DNA from: Candidatus Methylomirabilis sp.
GTDB lineage: Bacteria > Methylomirabilota > Methylomirabilia > Methylomirabilales > Methylomirabilaceae
Direction of reading: 5' to 3'
Length of the DNA stretch: 36,570 nt
NCBI GenBank assembly: GCA_002634395.1
Contig: NSJM01000026.1
Location: 1-36,570 of the forward strand
The position numbers and the translations under genes are program-made. How positions within the stretch are numbered: the first letter of the stretch is position 1; each line of letters begins with the position of its first letter. Below, one piece after another: positions 1 to 7,888 of this stretch. Below the pieces are notes generated by a model, which did not search any database, was not told where the DNA came from, and saw only the letters and a program-made list of their open reading frames with translations.

Positions 1-136
1 ACCTCCCTTCTGTTTTTGAGCCGTCACCGGACTCATAATGCTCGACTCCTGTTACAATATGAGATGGGTCAATCGATCGAGCACATATCCGATCTCGTGA
101 TCACCGACGTAGGGCAACCGGAGGGGGAACAAGGCG
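1..136. other. Left-edge non-coding leader
   Basis: No supported gene lies before the aldehyde dehydrogenase. A GGAGGGGG Shine-Dalgarno run at about 120-127 sits 9 bases before the ATG at 137. A TACAAT at 53-58 could be a -10 element, but no good -35 is found 16-18 bases upstream, so no promoter is called. Confidence 0.5.
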
Positions 137-1555
137 ATGCGGATGTATGTGGCCGGGCAGTGGATCGACACGGCAAAGCATATCGACGTTCTGAACCCGT
201 ACGATGGAGCAGTGGTCGATACCGTACCATGCGCGGAATCGGGAGATATCGAAAAAGCCCTGGAGAGCGCAGCACGCGGCGCACGGACGATGGCGGCGCT
301 GTCCGGCTATGATCGCTATCGAATCCTGACGGCGGCAGCAGGGCTGCTTGAGACTCAAAGCGAGGAGTTCGCTGCGACGATTACCCTCGAAGAGGGCAAG
401 AGTCTGGCCGAGTCGCGCTTTGAGGTAAGCCGGGCAGTGCAGACGCTGACCTTATCCGGCGAGGAGGCGAAGCGTCTCCATGGCGAGACCGTCCCCTTCG
501 ATGGGGCCCCGGGCGGCTCCGGCAAGTTCGGCTTTACGCTGCGCGTGCCGTGCGGGGTCGTCGTCGCGATCAGTCCCTTCAACTTCCCGCTGAATCTGGT
601 GTGCCACAAGGTGGGACCCGCCATGGCGGCAGGCAACGCAGTTGTCATCAAACCGGCCACCGATACCCCTCTTTCGGCGCTGAAACTGACAGAGATCCTG
701 CTGGAGGCGGGTCTGCCGGCCGAGGGAATCGCCTGCCTGACCGGCTCAGGAGCGGTAATCGGCGACGCGCTGTGCAGCGATCGGCGGGTCCGCAAGATCA
801 CCTTTACGGGGAGCCGAGATGTTGGCGAGCGGATCTGCCGGATGGCGGGGATCAAGAAGGTGACGATGGAGCTCGGCAGCAACTCGCCCGTCATCATCAT
901 GCCCGATGCCGATATCGAGAAGGTCGCTACCGCCGTGGCGGCGACCGGCTACACGAACGCCGGGCAGGTCTGCATCTCCACGCAGCGGGTCTTGACCAGC
1001 GGCAAAGTCTACGGAGATTTTCTGGATGCCCTGAGGCCGAAGGTCGTGGCACTCACTACCGGCAATCCCATGGACGACAAGACCAAGGTAGGCCCGATGA
1101 TCCGCGAGCGGGACGCCATCCGGGTCGGTGAGTGGGTGCATGAGGCGGCTGCAAGCGGCGCGCGGGTCCTGACGGGCGGGGAGCGTCAGGGGGCCGTCTA
1201 TTCCCCCACGGTTGTCGCCGACGTCACGCCCGACATGCGAATCTTCTGCGACGAGCTGTTCGGACCGGCTGTCGCGGTCACGCGGTTCGACACGATCGAC
1301 GAGGCAATTGCGCTCGCCAACCACTCGATCTACGGCTTGGCGGCTGGCATCTTCACCGAGAACCTGGAGTGGGCAATGCGGTTCGCGCGCGAGGTCGAGG
1401 CGGGCAATCTGATGATCAACTGGGGCCCTCAATGGCGCGCCGACCTGATGCCGTATGGAGGACTGAAGGAGAGCGGCTTCGGCAAGGAAGGCCCGCGCTA
1501 CGCCGTAGAGGAGATGACGGAGCTGAAACTGGTGTGCTTCCACCTGAAGGGCTAG
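137..1555 (+). CDS. NAD(P)-dependent aldehyde dehydrogenase
   Basis: A 472-residue aldehyde dehydrogenase, normal length for the superfamily; it oxidises an aldehyde to an acid through a cysteine thioester. Visible landmarks are the SPFNFP motif with Asn149, the cofactor-binding Lys172 in VVIKPA, the FTGS segment near 223-226, the general base Glu245 in MELGSNSP, and the catalytic Cys279 in NAGQVC. No signal peptide, so cytosolic. The ATG at 137 is chosen because GGAGGGGG lies 9 bases upstream. It is followed after 25 bases by an acetolactate synthase and then a VOC gene, which suggests handling of pyruvate-derived or lactaldehyde/methylglyoxal-type carbonyls. The substrate (succinate semialdehyde, lactaldehyde, glyceraldehyde 3-phosphate) cannot be decided from sequence; the family call is firm. 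Confidence 0.93.
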   Translation: MRMYVAGQWIDTAKHIDVLNPYDGAVVDTVPCAESGDIEKALESAARGARTMAALSGYDRYRILTAAAGLLETQSEEFAATITLEEGKSLAESRFEVSRAVQTLTLSGEEAKRLHGETVPFDGAPGGSGKFGFTLRVPCGVVVAISPFNFPLNLVCHKVGPAMAAGNAVVIKPATDTPLSALKLTEILLEAGLPAEGIACLTGSGAVIGDALCSDRRVRKITFTGSRDVGERICRMAGIKKVTMELGSNSPVIIMPDADIEKVATAVAATGYTNAGQVCISTQRVLTSGKVYGDFLDALRPKVVALTTGNPMDDKTKVGPMIRERDAIRVGEWVHEAAASGARVLTGGERQGAVYSPTVVADVTPDMRIFCDELFGPAVAVTRFDTIDEAIALANHSIYGLAAGIFTENLEWAMRFAREVEAGNLMINWGPQWRADLMPYGGLKESGFGKEGPRYAVEEMTELKLVCFHLKG

Positions 1556-1580
1556 CGACTTTCGACAAGGACGGACGTTG

Positions 1581-3215
1581 ATGAAGGCTGCTGAGTTGCT
1601 GATTCGGTGCCTTGAGCATGAGGGGGTGCGCTACGTGTTCGGTGTCCCGGGCGAGGAGACACTGGATCTTATGGACGCTCTCCTCGACTCCAGTATCACT
1701 TTCATCCCTACCCGCCACGAGCAGGGGGCGGCCTTCATGGCCGATAGCTACGGCCGTTTGACTGGAACGGCTGGCGTCTGTCTGGCCACCCTGGGGCCTG
1801 GCGCCACCAACCTGGTGACCGGGATCGCCGACGCCAACCTTGATCACGCCCCCTTGGTGGCCATTACCGGTCAGGCCGGCCGGGACAGGATCCACAAGGA
1901 GTCGCATCAATACATCGATATTGTGGAGAATTTCCGGTCGATCACCAAGTGGAATACGCGGGTGGAGGTCGGAGCGGTCATCCCTGAGGTGGTGCGAAAA
2001 GCGTTCAAGATCGCGCAAGCCGAGAAGCCCGGAGCCTGCCACCTGGAGCTGCCTGAGGACGTCGCGGGGGAGACGGTGACGGGGACCGCACTCTCGACAG
2101 CGCGGCCGCGGCGACCCTCACCCGACCGCCCTTCTCTCCATGCGACAGCCAAGTTGATCGAGGAAGCCTCCTTTCCCCTCATCCTCGCCGGCAACGGGGT
2201 CATCCGCGGCAGAGCGGATCACGCTCTCCGGAAGCTCTCCGAGCGAGTCGGAATCCCCGTGGTCAATACCTTTATGGCCAAGGGGTGTGTCGCGGCTGAC
2301 TATGACCTCTTCCTCATGACCATCGGCCTGCACGTCCGCGACTACGTGGCGTGCGGGATAGAGCGGGCTGATCTCATCATCGCCGTGGGCTACGACCCGG
2401 TCGAGTACGCTCCGAACTTCTGGAATCCGGACGGGACCTGCCGCGTGATCCACATCGACTTCACGCCGGCGGAGGTGGACAGTCATTATCAGCCTGTGGT
2501 GGAGGTTGTCGCAGACATCCGGGAGACCCTCGAGCTCCTGGCGGACGAGGTGCATGGCTGCAAAGACCCTGCCGCTGCCAAGTCCCTTCGACGGTGGATC
2601 TCGACTGAGCTAGAGGCGGATGCCGATCACGACGGCTTCCCCCTCAAGCCCCAGCGGATCCTTCGCGACATCCGCGCGGTGCTCGGACGGGACGACATCC
2701 TGATCTCAGACGTCGGTGCCCACAAGCTCTGGGTGGCCCGCCTCTTCCCTGCGTATGCCCCCAACACCGTCCTGATCTCAAATGGCTACGCCGCGATGGG
2801 CTTCGCCCTCCCGGCCGCCATCGCAGCCAAGCTGGTGTTTCCCGAGCGGCGCGTTCTTGCGGTGAGCGGCGACGGCGGCTTCCTGATGAACTGCCAGGAG
2901 TTGGAGACGGCTGTCCGATTGGGTCTTCGCTTGGTTATCGTCATCCTTCGGGATGACAGCTTCGGCGTCGTTCGCTGGAATCAACTGACCCGATTTGGTC
3001 GGGAATCGGGCGTCTCTTTCGGGAACCCGGACTTTGTGAAGTTCGCCGAGTCGTTCGGGGCGAGGGGCTATCGAGTAGAGGAGGCCGCAGCCCTTCGCCC
3101 CATCCTCGAGGAGGCCGGTCAATGGCAAGGCCTGTCCATTGTGGATGTCCCGGTTGACTACACTGAGAATTTCAAATTAAGAGAGAAGATGGGACGCATC
3201 GTGTGCCCCTTGTGA
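1581..3215 (+). CDS. alsS: Acetolactate synthase, catabolic AlsS-like (ThDP enzyme)
   Basis: A 544-residue thiamine-diphosphate enzyme that should condense two pyruvates to 2-acetolactate. The N-terminal pyrimidine-binding domain has GVPGEE near 21-26 and the catalytic glutamate in RHEQGAAF (Glu47). The blocks ATLGPGATNLVTG and DHAPLVAITGQ, the HKESHQ motif and the FRSITKWN segment resemble catabolic AlsS more than IlvB. The C-terminal PP domain carries GDGGF and an acidic RDDSFG where metal-binding D/N residues are expected. No small regulatory subunit gene is adjacent, which also fits AlsS. The ORF begins with TTG-ATG; the ATG at 1581 is preferred because AAGGA lies 9 bases upstream. The gene is 25 bases behind the aldehyde dehydrogenase, probably in one operon. 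A glyoxylate carboligase or other decarboxylase is a less likely alternative. Confidence 0.85.
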   Translation: MKAAELLIRCLEHEGVRYVFGVPGEETLDLMDALLDSSITFIPTRHEQGAAFMADSYGRLTGTAGVCLATLGPGATNLVTGIADANLDHAPLVAITGQAGRDRIHKESHQYIDIVENFRSITKWNTRVEVGAVIPEVVRKAFKIAQAEKPGACHLELPEDVAGETVTGTALSTARPRRPSPDRPSLHATAKLIEEASFPLILAGNGVIRGRADHALRKLSERVGIPVVNTFMAKGCVAADYDLFLMTIGLHVRDYVACGIERADLIIAVGYDPVEYAPNFWNPDGTCRVIHIDFTPAEVDSHYQPVVEVVADIRETLELLADEVHGCKDPAAAKSLRRWISTELEADADHDGFPLKPQRILRDIRAVLGRDDILISDVGAHKLWVARLFPAYAPNTVLISNGYAAMGFALPAAIAAKLVFPERRVLAVSGDGGFLMNCQELETAVRLGLRLVIVILRDDSFGVVRWNQLTRFGRESGVSFGNPDFVKFAESFGARGYRVEEAAALRPILEEAGQWQGLSIVDVPVDYTENFKLREKMGRIVCPL

Positions 3216-3246
3216 GGGCACGCGAGTGATTCAGGAGGGGGATGCG

Positions 3247-3618
3247 ATGTTGAAGGGTGTGGATCATGTGGATCTGGTTGTTTCTGACATGGATGAGGCG
3301 ATCGCGTTCTATACAGAGAAGCTGGGCCTGAAGCTTCGATACGACGGCCGCCCCGACCGTGGCCACAAACACACCTTTCTTGGCAATGCGGAGGTGTCGT
3401 TTGTGGCTCTTGAGGAGGATCCTGCAGGGGGGGTTCGCGAACCGCCCCTGCAGGGACATCTGGCCTTTGCGGTAGATGATGTCGAGGCCGCGCGCAAGGA
3501 ACTTGACAAGCGCGGCGTGGAGATCACAGGCGAGCGGACTGATGAGGATGGCCGGGCCAAGTCCTACTACTTCACCGGTCCGGACGGCATTCGTCTCGAA
3601 ATCTACGGACGGTGTTAG
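3247..3618 (+). CDS. VOC/glyoxalase-family protein (lactoylglutathione lyase-like)
   Basis: A 123-residue vicinal-oxygen-chelate protein, the usual size of a one-subunit glyoxalase I-like enzyme built of two beta-alpha-beta-beta-beta modules. Candidate metal ligands are His6 (GVDHVD), the His in GHLAFAV and the C-terminal Glu in LEIYG. The ATG at 3247 follows an excellent AGGAGGGG at 3232-3240; a GTG at 3226 would put that Shine-Dalgarno inside the gene and is rejected. Third gene of the aldehyde dehydrogenase and AlsS group, so detoxification of methylglyoxal or a related carbonyl is a reasonable inference, but methylmalonyl-CoA epimerase or a dioxygenase-like role is not excluded. Residues 59-70, in the loop before the second module, are encoded by a perfect-looking palindromic repeat, described separately. 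Confidence 0.85.
   Translation: MLKGVDHVDLVVSDMDEAIAFYTEKLGLKLRYDGRPDRGHKHTFLGNAEVSFVALEEDPAGGVREPPLQGHLAFAVDDVEAARKELDKRGVEITGERTDEDGRAKSYYFTGPDGIRLEIYGRC
3421..3454. repeat. Palindromic repeat embedded in frame in the VOC gene
   Basis: A 34-bp palindrome: CCTGCAGGGG at 3421-3430 pairs with CCCCTGCAGG at 3445-3454 around the perfect palindrome GGTTCGCGAACC at 3432-3443, with one G/G mismatch on each side (3431 and 3444). It starts exactly on a codon boundary and encodes PAGGVREPPLQG. A close relative of its core lies just after the gene (3628-3663). Confidence 0.85.
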
Positions 3619-3627
3619 GGGGTTCAC

Positions 3628-3663
3628 GTGTAAAGGGGCGGTTCACGAACCGCCCCTTTACAC
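3628..3663. repeat. 17-bp-arm palindrome after the VOC gene, possible terminator
   Basis: GTGTAAAGGGGCGGTTC at 3628-3644 is perfectly complementary to 3647-3663, with a 2-base loop. The core GGGCGGTTC/GAACCGCCC matches the repeat inside the preceding gene. It begins 9 bases after the VOC stop codon and could stop transcription, but there is no U-tract, so it may simply be a second copy of a mobile palindromic element. Confidence 0.8.
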
Positions 3664-3692
3664 GATCAGGCCCTCTAAGGCGGTGTCACGAT

Positions 3693-5291
3693 ATGCGTCA
3701 GGCAAACGGGGACGTGAGAGTTGGCGGTCCGGTGAACAACCGCGACGTTGCAGAGGCCCACAACTACCATGCGGCCACCAAACACTCTTACTGGAGTGTC
3801 CGGTTAGGAGGTCATTTCCTCGACTGGGCCAACAAACCGCATCCGCACAAGGTATATCAGGGGCTGCCGGTTGTCCCCCTTCCGTGCGATGTAACACCGC
3901 CGACCATGGCGGCGCTCGAGGCCGTTGCAGCCTTTCCGTCGATGGGAACGAGTATTCGTAATCTGGCCGAGCTGGCGCAGGTCCTGTTCTTTTGCGGTGG
4001 TCTGACCAAGAAGAAGGTCTATCCTGGTGGCGAGGCGCAGTACTTTCGTGCGGCCTCCTGCACCGGTGGGCTGTACGAGATCGAAATCTATGCCGTCTGC
4101 GGCGATTTGCCTGGACTGTCCGCCGGGGTCTATCACTTCTGCCCGGCCGACTTCGCCCTCCGCCGGTTGCGGGCGGGGGATCTCCGGGGGGAGCTCGCTC
4201 GTGCGACGGCCGACGAAGAGTCGATCTCGGATGCTCCTGTTATCCTGGTGCTGACGGCTATCTTCTGGCGGAACGCCTGGAAGTACCAGGCAAGGGCCTA
4301 CCGCCACTTCTACTGGGATGCGGGAACGATCTTGGCCAACCTGCTGGCTACGGCTGCTGCCACGCAGCTTGCATCTCGTATTGTCGCAGGGTTCATTGAT
4401 ACGCGTGTGGATCGTCTCCTTGGTCTGGATAGCGAACGCGAGGGGAGTCTCTGTCTTGTCCCGATTGGAGCACACTCGCCTGCTGCGGAGCCGTCGGAGG
4501 TTCTGCCGATTGCGCCAGAAACCGTCCCGCTCTCAAAACGAGAGGTGGACTATCCGCTGATCACGCAGATACGCGCAGCCTCCATGCTGCTGAGCGAGGA
4601 GGAGGTTCGAGTCTGGCGATCAGGCTTTGCTCCAAGTCCCCCGCCGCCGATCAATAGGAAATGTTTTCCTCTGAACACCATTAAGCGAGACGCTCTCCCC
4701 AATCGAACCCTGGGTGAGGTCATTATCCGCCGTGGTTCGACACGCCAGTTTGCTCAACTGCCAATCTCATTCCGGCAGCTTTCTACGATCCTTGAGCGAT
4801 CGAGCCGTGGGATCCCGGCGGACTTTCTCGGAGGATCAGGAACGACGTTACTGGACACATACCTCGTCGTCAACTCCGTCGAGAATCTCCCTACAGGGGC
4901 CTTCTACTACTCGCCGTCCGAGCAGGCGCTTGAACTCTTGAAAGAGGGTACCTTTCGGCGCAAGGCGGGCTATCTCTGTCTCGAACAGGGGCTGGGCATC
5001 GAGGCGAGCGTCATCATCTTTTTCCTCGCCGACCTGGACCGGATCCTTGAGCGCTACGGCAATCGGGGTTATGGCGCCGCCCAGCTCGAGGCGGGGATCG
5101 TCGGCGGGAAAATCTACCTCTGCGCATATGCCCTGGGATTAGGCGCGACGGGTACTACCTTCTACGACGACGACGTGACCGAGTTCTTCTCTCCCCATGC
5201 CGCAGGGAAGGCCGCGCTCTTTGCCGTGGCGATTGGGCATTCGGCGCGTGTCCCTGGGCGGGTCAAGCTGCTTGCCCCCGGGGCCCGCTGA
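3693..5291 (+). CDS. Tandem SagB/ThcOx-type nitroreductase-family protein
   Basis: A 532-residue protein with two nitroreductase-fold halves. The N-terminal part opens with the SagB-family signature NYHAATKHSYWSVR followed by DWANKPHPHKVY, then a first FMN-binding-like domain at about 60-270. A second domain at about 335-530 has the RRGSTRQF flavin-binding start, LPTGAFYYSP, and a C-terminal GATGTTFYDDDVTEFF segment. Family members are FMN-dependent oxidases or dehydrogenases; SagB proteins oxidise azolines in RiPP maturation, but many homologues occur alone and are uncharacterised. No YcaO cyclodehydratase or precursor peptide is seen nearby. The ORF is open further upstream through the 3628-3663 palindrome; ATG 3693 is chosen because family homology begins just after it, although its Shine-Dalgarno is weak. 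Confidence 0.8.
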   Translation: MRQANGDVRVGGPVNNRDVAEAHNYHAATKHSYWSVRLGGHFLDWANKPHPHKVYQGLPVVPLPCDVTPPTMAALEAVAAFPSMGTSIRNLAELAQVLFFCGGLTKKKVYPGGEAQYFRAASCTGGLYEIEIYAVCGDLPGLSAGVYHFCPADFALRRLRAGDLRGELARATADEESISDAPVILVLTAIFWRNAWKYQARAYRHFYWDAGTILANLLATAAATQLASRIVAGFIDTRVDRLLGLDSEREGSLCLVPIGAHSPAAEPSEVLPIAPETVPLSKREVDYPLITQIRAASMLLSEEEVRVWRSGFAPSPPPPINRKCFPLNTIKRDALPNRTLGEVIIRRGSTRQFAQLPISFRQLSTILERSSRGIPADFLGGSGTTLLDTYLVVNSVENLPTGAFYYSPSEQALELLKEGTFRRKAGYLCLEQGLGIEASVIIFFLADLDRILERYGNRGYGAAQLEAGIVGGKIYLCAYALGLGATGTTFYDDDVTEFFSPHAAGKAALFAVAIGHSARVPGRVKLLAPGAR

Positions 5292-5561
5292 CTGGTGCGC
5301 GGGTCGACAGAGCGATGCAGCAATGCTAGAGTAAATCGCATTTGAAATATCCAGGAACACCTCATGCGGGCGCAACCGCACCACGGCCCATGAAGCGGAA
5401 AAGAGGCACCTCATGCGGACTCCTCCCCCCTCGGAGGGGGGATGAGTGAGGTGCGGGAGGATTTTCTAGGGAAGAGTTTGCGGGAAAGTTAGACGTGGCA
5501 TCCCTCAAAGCAAGGTCTTATCAACCTACTTCTGCCCTCCATTGCGAGATTGGAGAGTGCT
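5292..5561. other. Intergenic region with nested hairpin
   Basis: No gene. GCACCTCAT at 5406-5414 pairs (one mismatch) with 5445-5453, enclosing TCCCCCC (5424-5430) paired with GGGGGGA (5436-5442) around a 5-base loop. A second copy of CACCTCATGCGG lies near 5358. The structure may terminate the nitroreductase transcript, but no T-run follows it. Confidence 0.55.
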
Positions 5562-6929
5562 ATGCCTGAGACACCTACCTTCATCATCAGCGATAAACCT
5601 GAAGAGCAGGCGCCGGGATTTCAATTTGACGGGTACGCGAAGACGATCGCAGACCTGATTGCCTACAAGAAAAACAGGACGCCCCTCGTCATCGGCATTT
5701 ACGGCCCGTGGGGTTCCGGCAAGACTACGCTCATGAAGGCGGTCGTCAAAAAGTTGTGCGGATACGAGTCAGACGACATCTTCCGCGTCTGCAAGCCGGT
5801 CTGGTTCCAAGCCTGGAAATACGCCGAGGAGGACGCCATTCTGGCGGCGCTCCTCGAGGAAATCTTCAAGACGATGGAGGCTGACGGCCTGATTGGGCGA
5901 ATAAAATCCGAAATCGAGAAGCTTGCGACGGGCCTCCAAGGTCAGAAGATCGTCGGGAAGCTGTCGCAATTGCTGACAGCCGGGACCGTTGACGTAACGG
6001 AGTTCTTTGCCGAACCGGAGTATAAGGAAAAGCTCGGGTTTGTCTCCGAGTTCCAGGAGTTCTTCGATCGTCTTGTGGCCGCATATGTAAGCAAATCCGA
6101 GCATACGGGTGTTATCGATCACCGTGCAGTTGATGACACCGAGGGCGTCCTGGTCGTGTTCGTTGATGACCTGGACCGCTGTCCCAAGCCCAGGGTGCTC
6201 AAGGTCCTCGAGACCATCAAGCTGTTCATGGACAAGACGGGCTGCGTGTTTGTGATCGGCGCAGCCCAGGAGGTGATCGAATCGGCCATCCGCGAAACGT
6301 ACCAGGGCAGGGGCGAAGCGGAGAAGTTCATGGATAAGATCGTGCAGGTCACCTTCGTACCGCCCAAGATCCCGGAACCGGAGATCGGGACGTTTATCGC
6401 GAAGGTAGTTCAAGACCAATATAAGAACAAAGACTGCTGGTCGGAGAACGGCTGGAAATGGAAGGAGACGGAAAGAGTCAACGAACCGGCGTCCTGGAAT
6501 GCTCCTGAAGGGAATCAGCCGGACCATCCGGTCGTGGGTGTGAGCCTTTACGAGGCCGAGGCGTATGCCAAGTGGGCCGGCAAGCGTCTTCCAACGGAGC
6601 AGGAATGGGAGAGGGCGGCGAGGGGAACCGACGGTCGCGTCTATCCTTGGGGAGATGAGTTTGACAAAGAAAAGTGTAACAGTTGGGAAGCGGACATTGG
6701 GAGAACAACGCCCGTCACGAAATATGTCAATGGTCTCAGTCCCGATGGCTGCTACGACATGGCGGGGAATGTGTGGGAGTGGACGGCGAGTCGAGAGGAG
6801 GATTTTTTCGTCATTCGCGGCGGGTCTTGGTACGATGCCACGCAGCTCGTCCGATCCGCGTTCCGGTCCAAGGGCATGCTGACGTTCCGGTACGACAATG
6901 TCGGGTTCCGGTGCGCCAAGACGCCATAG
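5562..6929 (+). CDS. KAP-type P-loop NTPase fused to a partial FGE-sulfatase (formylglycine-generating-enzyme-like) domain
   Basis: A 455-residue two-part protein. Residues about 20-285 are a KAP-like STAND-related NTPase: Walker A GPWGSGKT at 48-55, the family motif VWFQAWKY at 80-87, Walker B VVFVDDLDRC at 198-207, and IGAAQEV near 232. Residues about 287-455 are an FGE/SUMF1-like C-type-lectin-like fold: WSENGWKW, HPVVGVSLYEAEAYAKWAGK, LPTEQEWERAARG, YPWGDEFD, DMAGNVWEWT and a terminal RGGSW...GFR block. The FGE part lacks the usual first 70-100 residues (MV.IPGG.F.MG...) and the KAP part is shorter than typical and lacks membrane spans. The ATG at 5562 is preferred to the TTG at 5550, with GGAGAG just upstream. 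Catalytic formylglycine formation is unlikely; a regulated NTPase with a binding domain fits better. The last 38 codons look like a variable region (see findings). Confidence 0.75.
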   Translation: MPETPTFIISDKPEEQAPGFQFDGYAKTIADLIAYKKNRTPLVIGIYGPWGSGKTTLMKAVVKKLCGYESDDIFRVCKPVWFQAWKYAEEDAILAALLEEIFKTMEADGLIGRIKSEIEKLATGLQGQKIVGKLSQLLTAGTVDVTEFFAEPEYKEKLGFVSEFQEFFDRLVAAYVSKSEHTGVIDHRAVDDTEGVLVVFVDDLDRCPKPRVLKVLETIKLFMDKTGCVFVIGAAQEVIESAIRETYQGRGEAEKFMDKIVQVTFVPPKIPEPEIGTFIAKVVQDQYKNKDCWSENGWKWKETERVNEPASWNAPEGNQPDHPVVGVSLYEAEAYAKWAGKRLPTEQEWERAARGTDGRVYPWGDEFDKEKCNSWEADIGRTTPVTKYVNGLSPDGCYDMAGNVWEWTASREEDFFVIRGGSWYDATQLVRSAFRSKGMLTFRYDNVGFRCAKTP

Positions 6930-7073
6930 CCCTTAGGGCTTGGGCTCTTGGTTCTCTCTGGCTCCTTCCCCGGGTGAATGACTTTCCCCGCGCCTGTCGC
7001 TTTGTGCTTGGAGACCGGCTGATTCAGGTCATGCTTGACATCGGCCGATGACGGGGGCTCGCCCTGTCCGGTT
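6930..7073. other. Intergenic region after the KAP-FGE gene
   Basis: No coding region supported. There is no adjacent reverse transcriptase, accessory gene or recognisable template repeat in these bases. Confidence 0.5.
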
Positions 7074-7516
7074 CTAATCGCCGCTTAAAATCAGAATATC
7101 CAACTCAGAAATCCGTTTGAGCTGGCTGTCGTTCCCTATGAAACCGGTGGCGCCCGCCTCGATGGAGGTTGCTGTCAGCATGGCATCGGGTGTTTTCAGT
7201 TGGTATTTGGCGCGACCAAGTCGGCGATTCTGATCGATAATTCGATCCATTGGAGGTGAGGGCAGGTCGTGAGGAGGGCATAGAACTGATTGGCGAGTTC
7301 GTCATTGCTCTCCCGGTAGGGTTGGACCAGGACCTCAAGAAGAGAGAGTGTGGCGCAGACCCCGGTGTTGCGTCCCGTTTCAATTGATCCGAAGATCTTC
7401 ACGGCTAATCGATGGTACTCCGGGTGTTCCTCGATAAGGTAGATCAGCAGATTTGAATCCAGCCCAATTGCGGGGTGTCTTCGCAGGAAGCCCTCGATGC
7501 GCTGAGCGCTCACCAC
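7074..7516 (-). pseudogene. PIN-domain (VapC-like) toxin, frameshifted
   Basis: Read from GTG at 7516, the first frame gives the PIN start GLDSNLLIYLIEEHPEY with a catalytic Asp, then TLSLLEVLVQPY and ends at TGA after RIADLVAPNTN. The normal continuation is present in another frame: AKYQLKTPDAMLTATSIEAG, then ATGFIGNDSQLKRISEL and a stop at 7074-7076. That second part holds the acidic residues (PDA, GND) of the PIN active site. One base missing near 7217-7220 explains the break. PIN toxins are RNases that need all these acids, so the encoded protein should be inactive unless this is a sequencing error or is rescued by programmed slippage. The start overlaps the end of the AbrB-like gene upstream, the usual toxin-antitoxin order. 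Confidence 0.8.
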
Positions 7517-7729
7517 GCGCAGCGTTCCTTTGTCAAATAATCGGAAGGGTAGAGCCCTCGCCCCTTTCCTGTAAGGGCGTTTGTATAGCTCTTGGGCTTG
7601 GGCAACAGGAGGGTAATCCCTCCTTTGACGACCACCACGATCTCATCCCCTCCCTTGACCCTCATTGCCTCGCGCGCTTCTTTGGGAAGGACGATCTGGT
7701 TTTTTGAAGAGAGTTTGATCGAAGGTCAA
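7510..7729 (-). pseudogene. AbrB/MazE-type antitoxin, probably frameshifted at its start
   Basis: From base 7719 down, the minus strand encodes an AbrB swapped-hairpin domain: IKLSSKNQIVLPKEAREAM, then RVKGGDEIVVVVKGGITLLL and a tail ending at TGA 7510-7512. There is no usable start in this frame; a TGA lies three codons before the Ile. A TTG at 7729, 9 bases after an AGAGGGGG Shine-Dalgarno, would give Met-Thr-Phe directly before IKLSS if one base near 7720 were removed. The stop overlaps the PIN toxin start by a few bases, which implies translational coupling. Product type is clear; whether it is dead or uses a rare start codon is not. Confidence 0.65.
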
Positions 7730-7888
7730 TCTGCTTGACCCCCTCTTGGTGGGGTGATACGGTCCAAGAAGGACTTTACGTCTTAAAAAGGGGTATGACG
7801 ATAGCCACGTACATCTTGTTGAGCTGGCTAATCTGTGAATGGCAGAAGTTAGTGAAGGGACAGTAGGCTTGGCTTGGCGTGACTTGGA

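Noticed and set aside
746-1543. A 265-codon minus-strand frame
   Set aside because: Antisense shadow of the aldehyde dehydrogenase, with no recognisable motif.
3226-3246. GTG start of the VOC gene at 3226
   Set aside because: It places the strong AGGAGGGG Shine-Dalgarno inside the coding sequence; the ATG at 3247 is right behind it.
3612-3692. Upstream start of the nitroreductase gene at GTG 3612
   Set aside because: It would translate the 3628-3663 palindrome and overlaps the VOC stop; homology begins after the ATG at 3693.
5769-6527. A 252-codon minus-strand frame under the KAP domain
   Set aside because: The plus strand has Walker A and B motifs in frame; the antisense frame has none.
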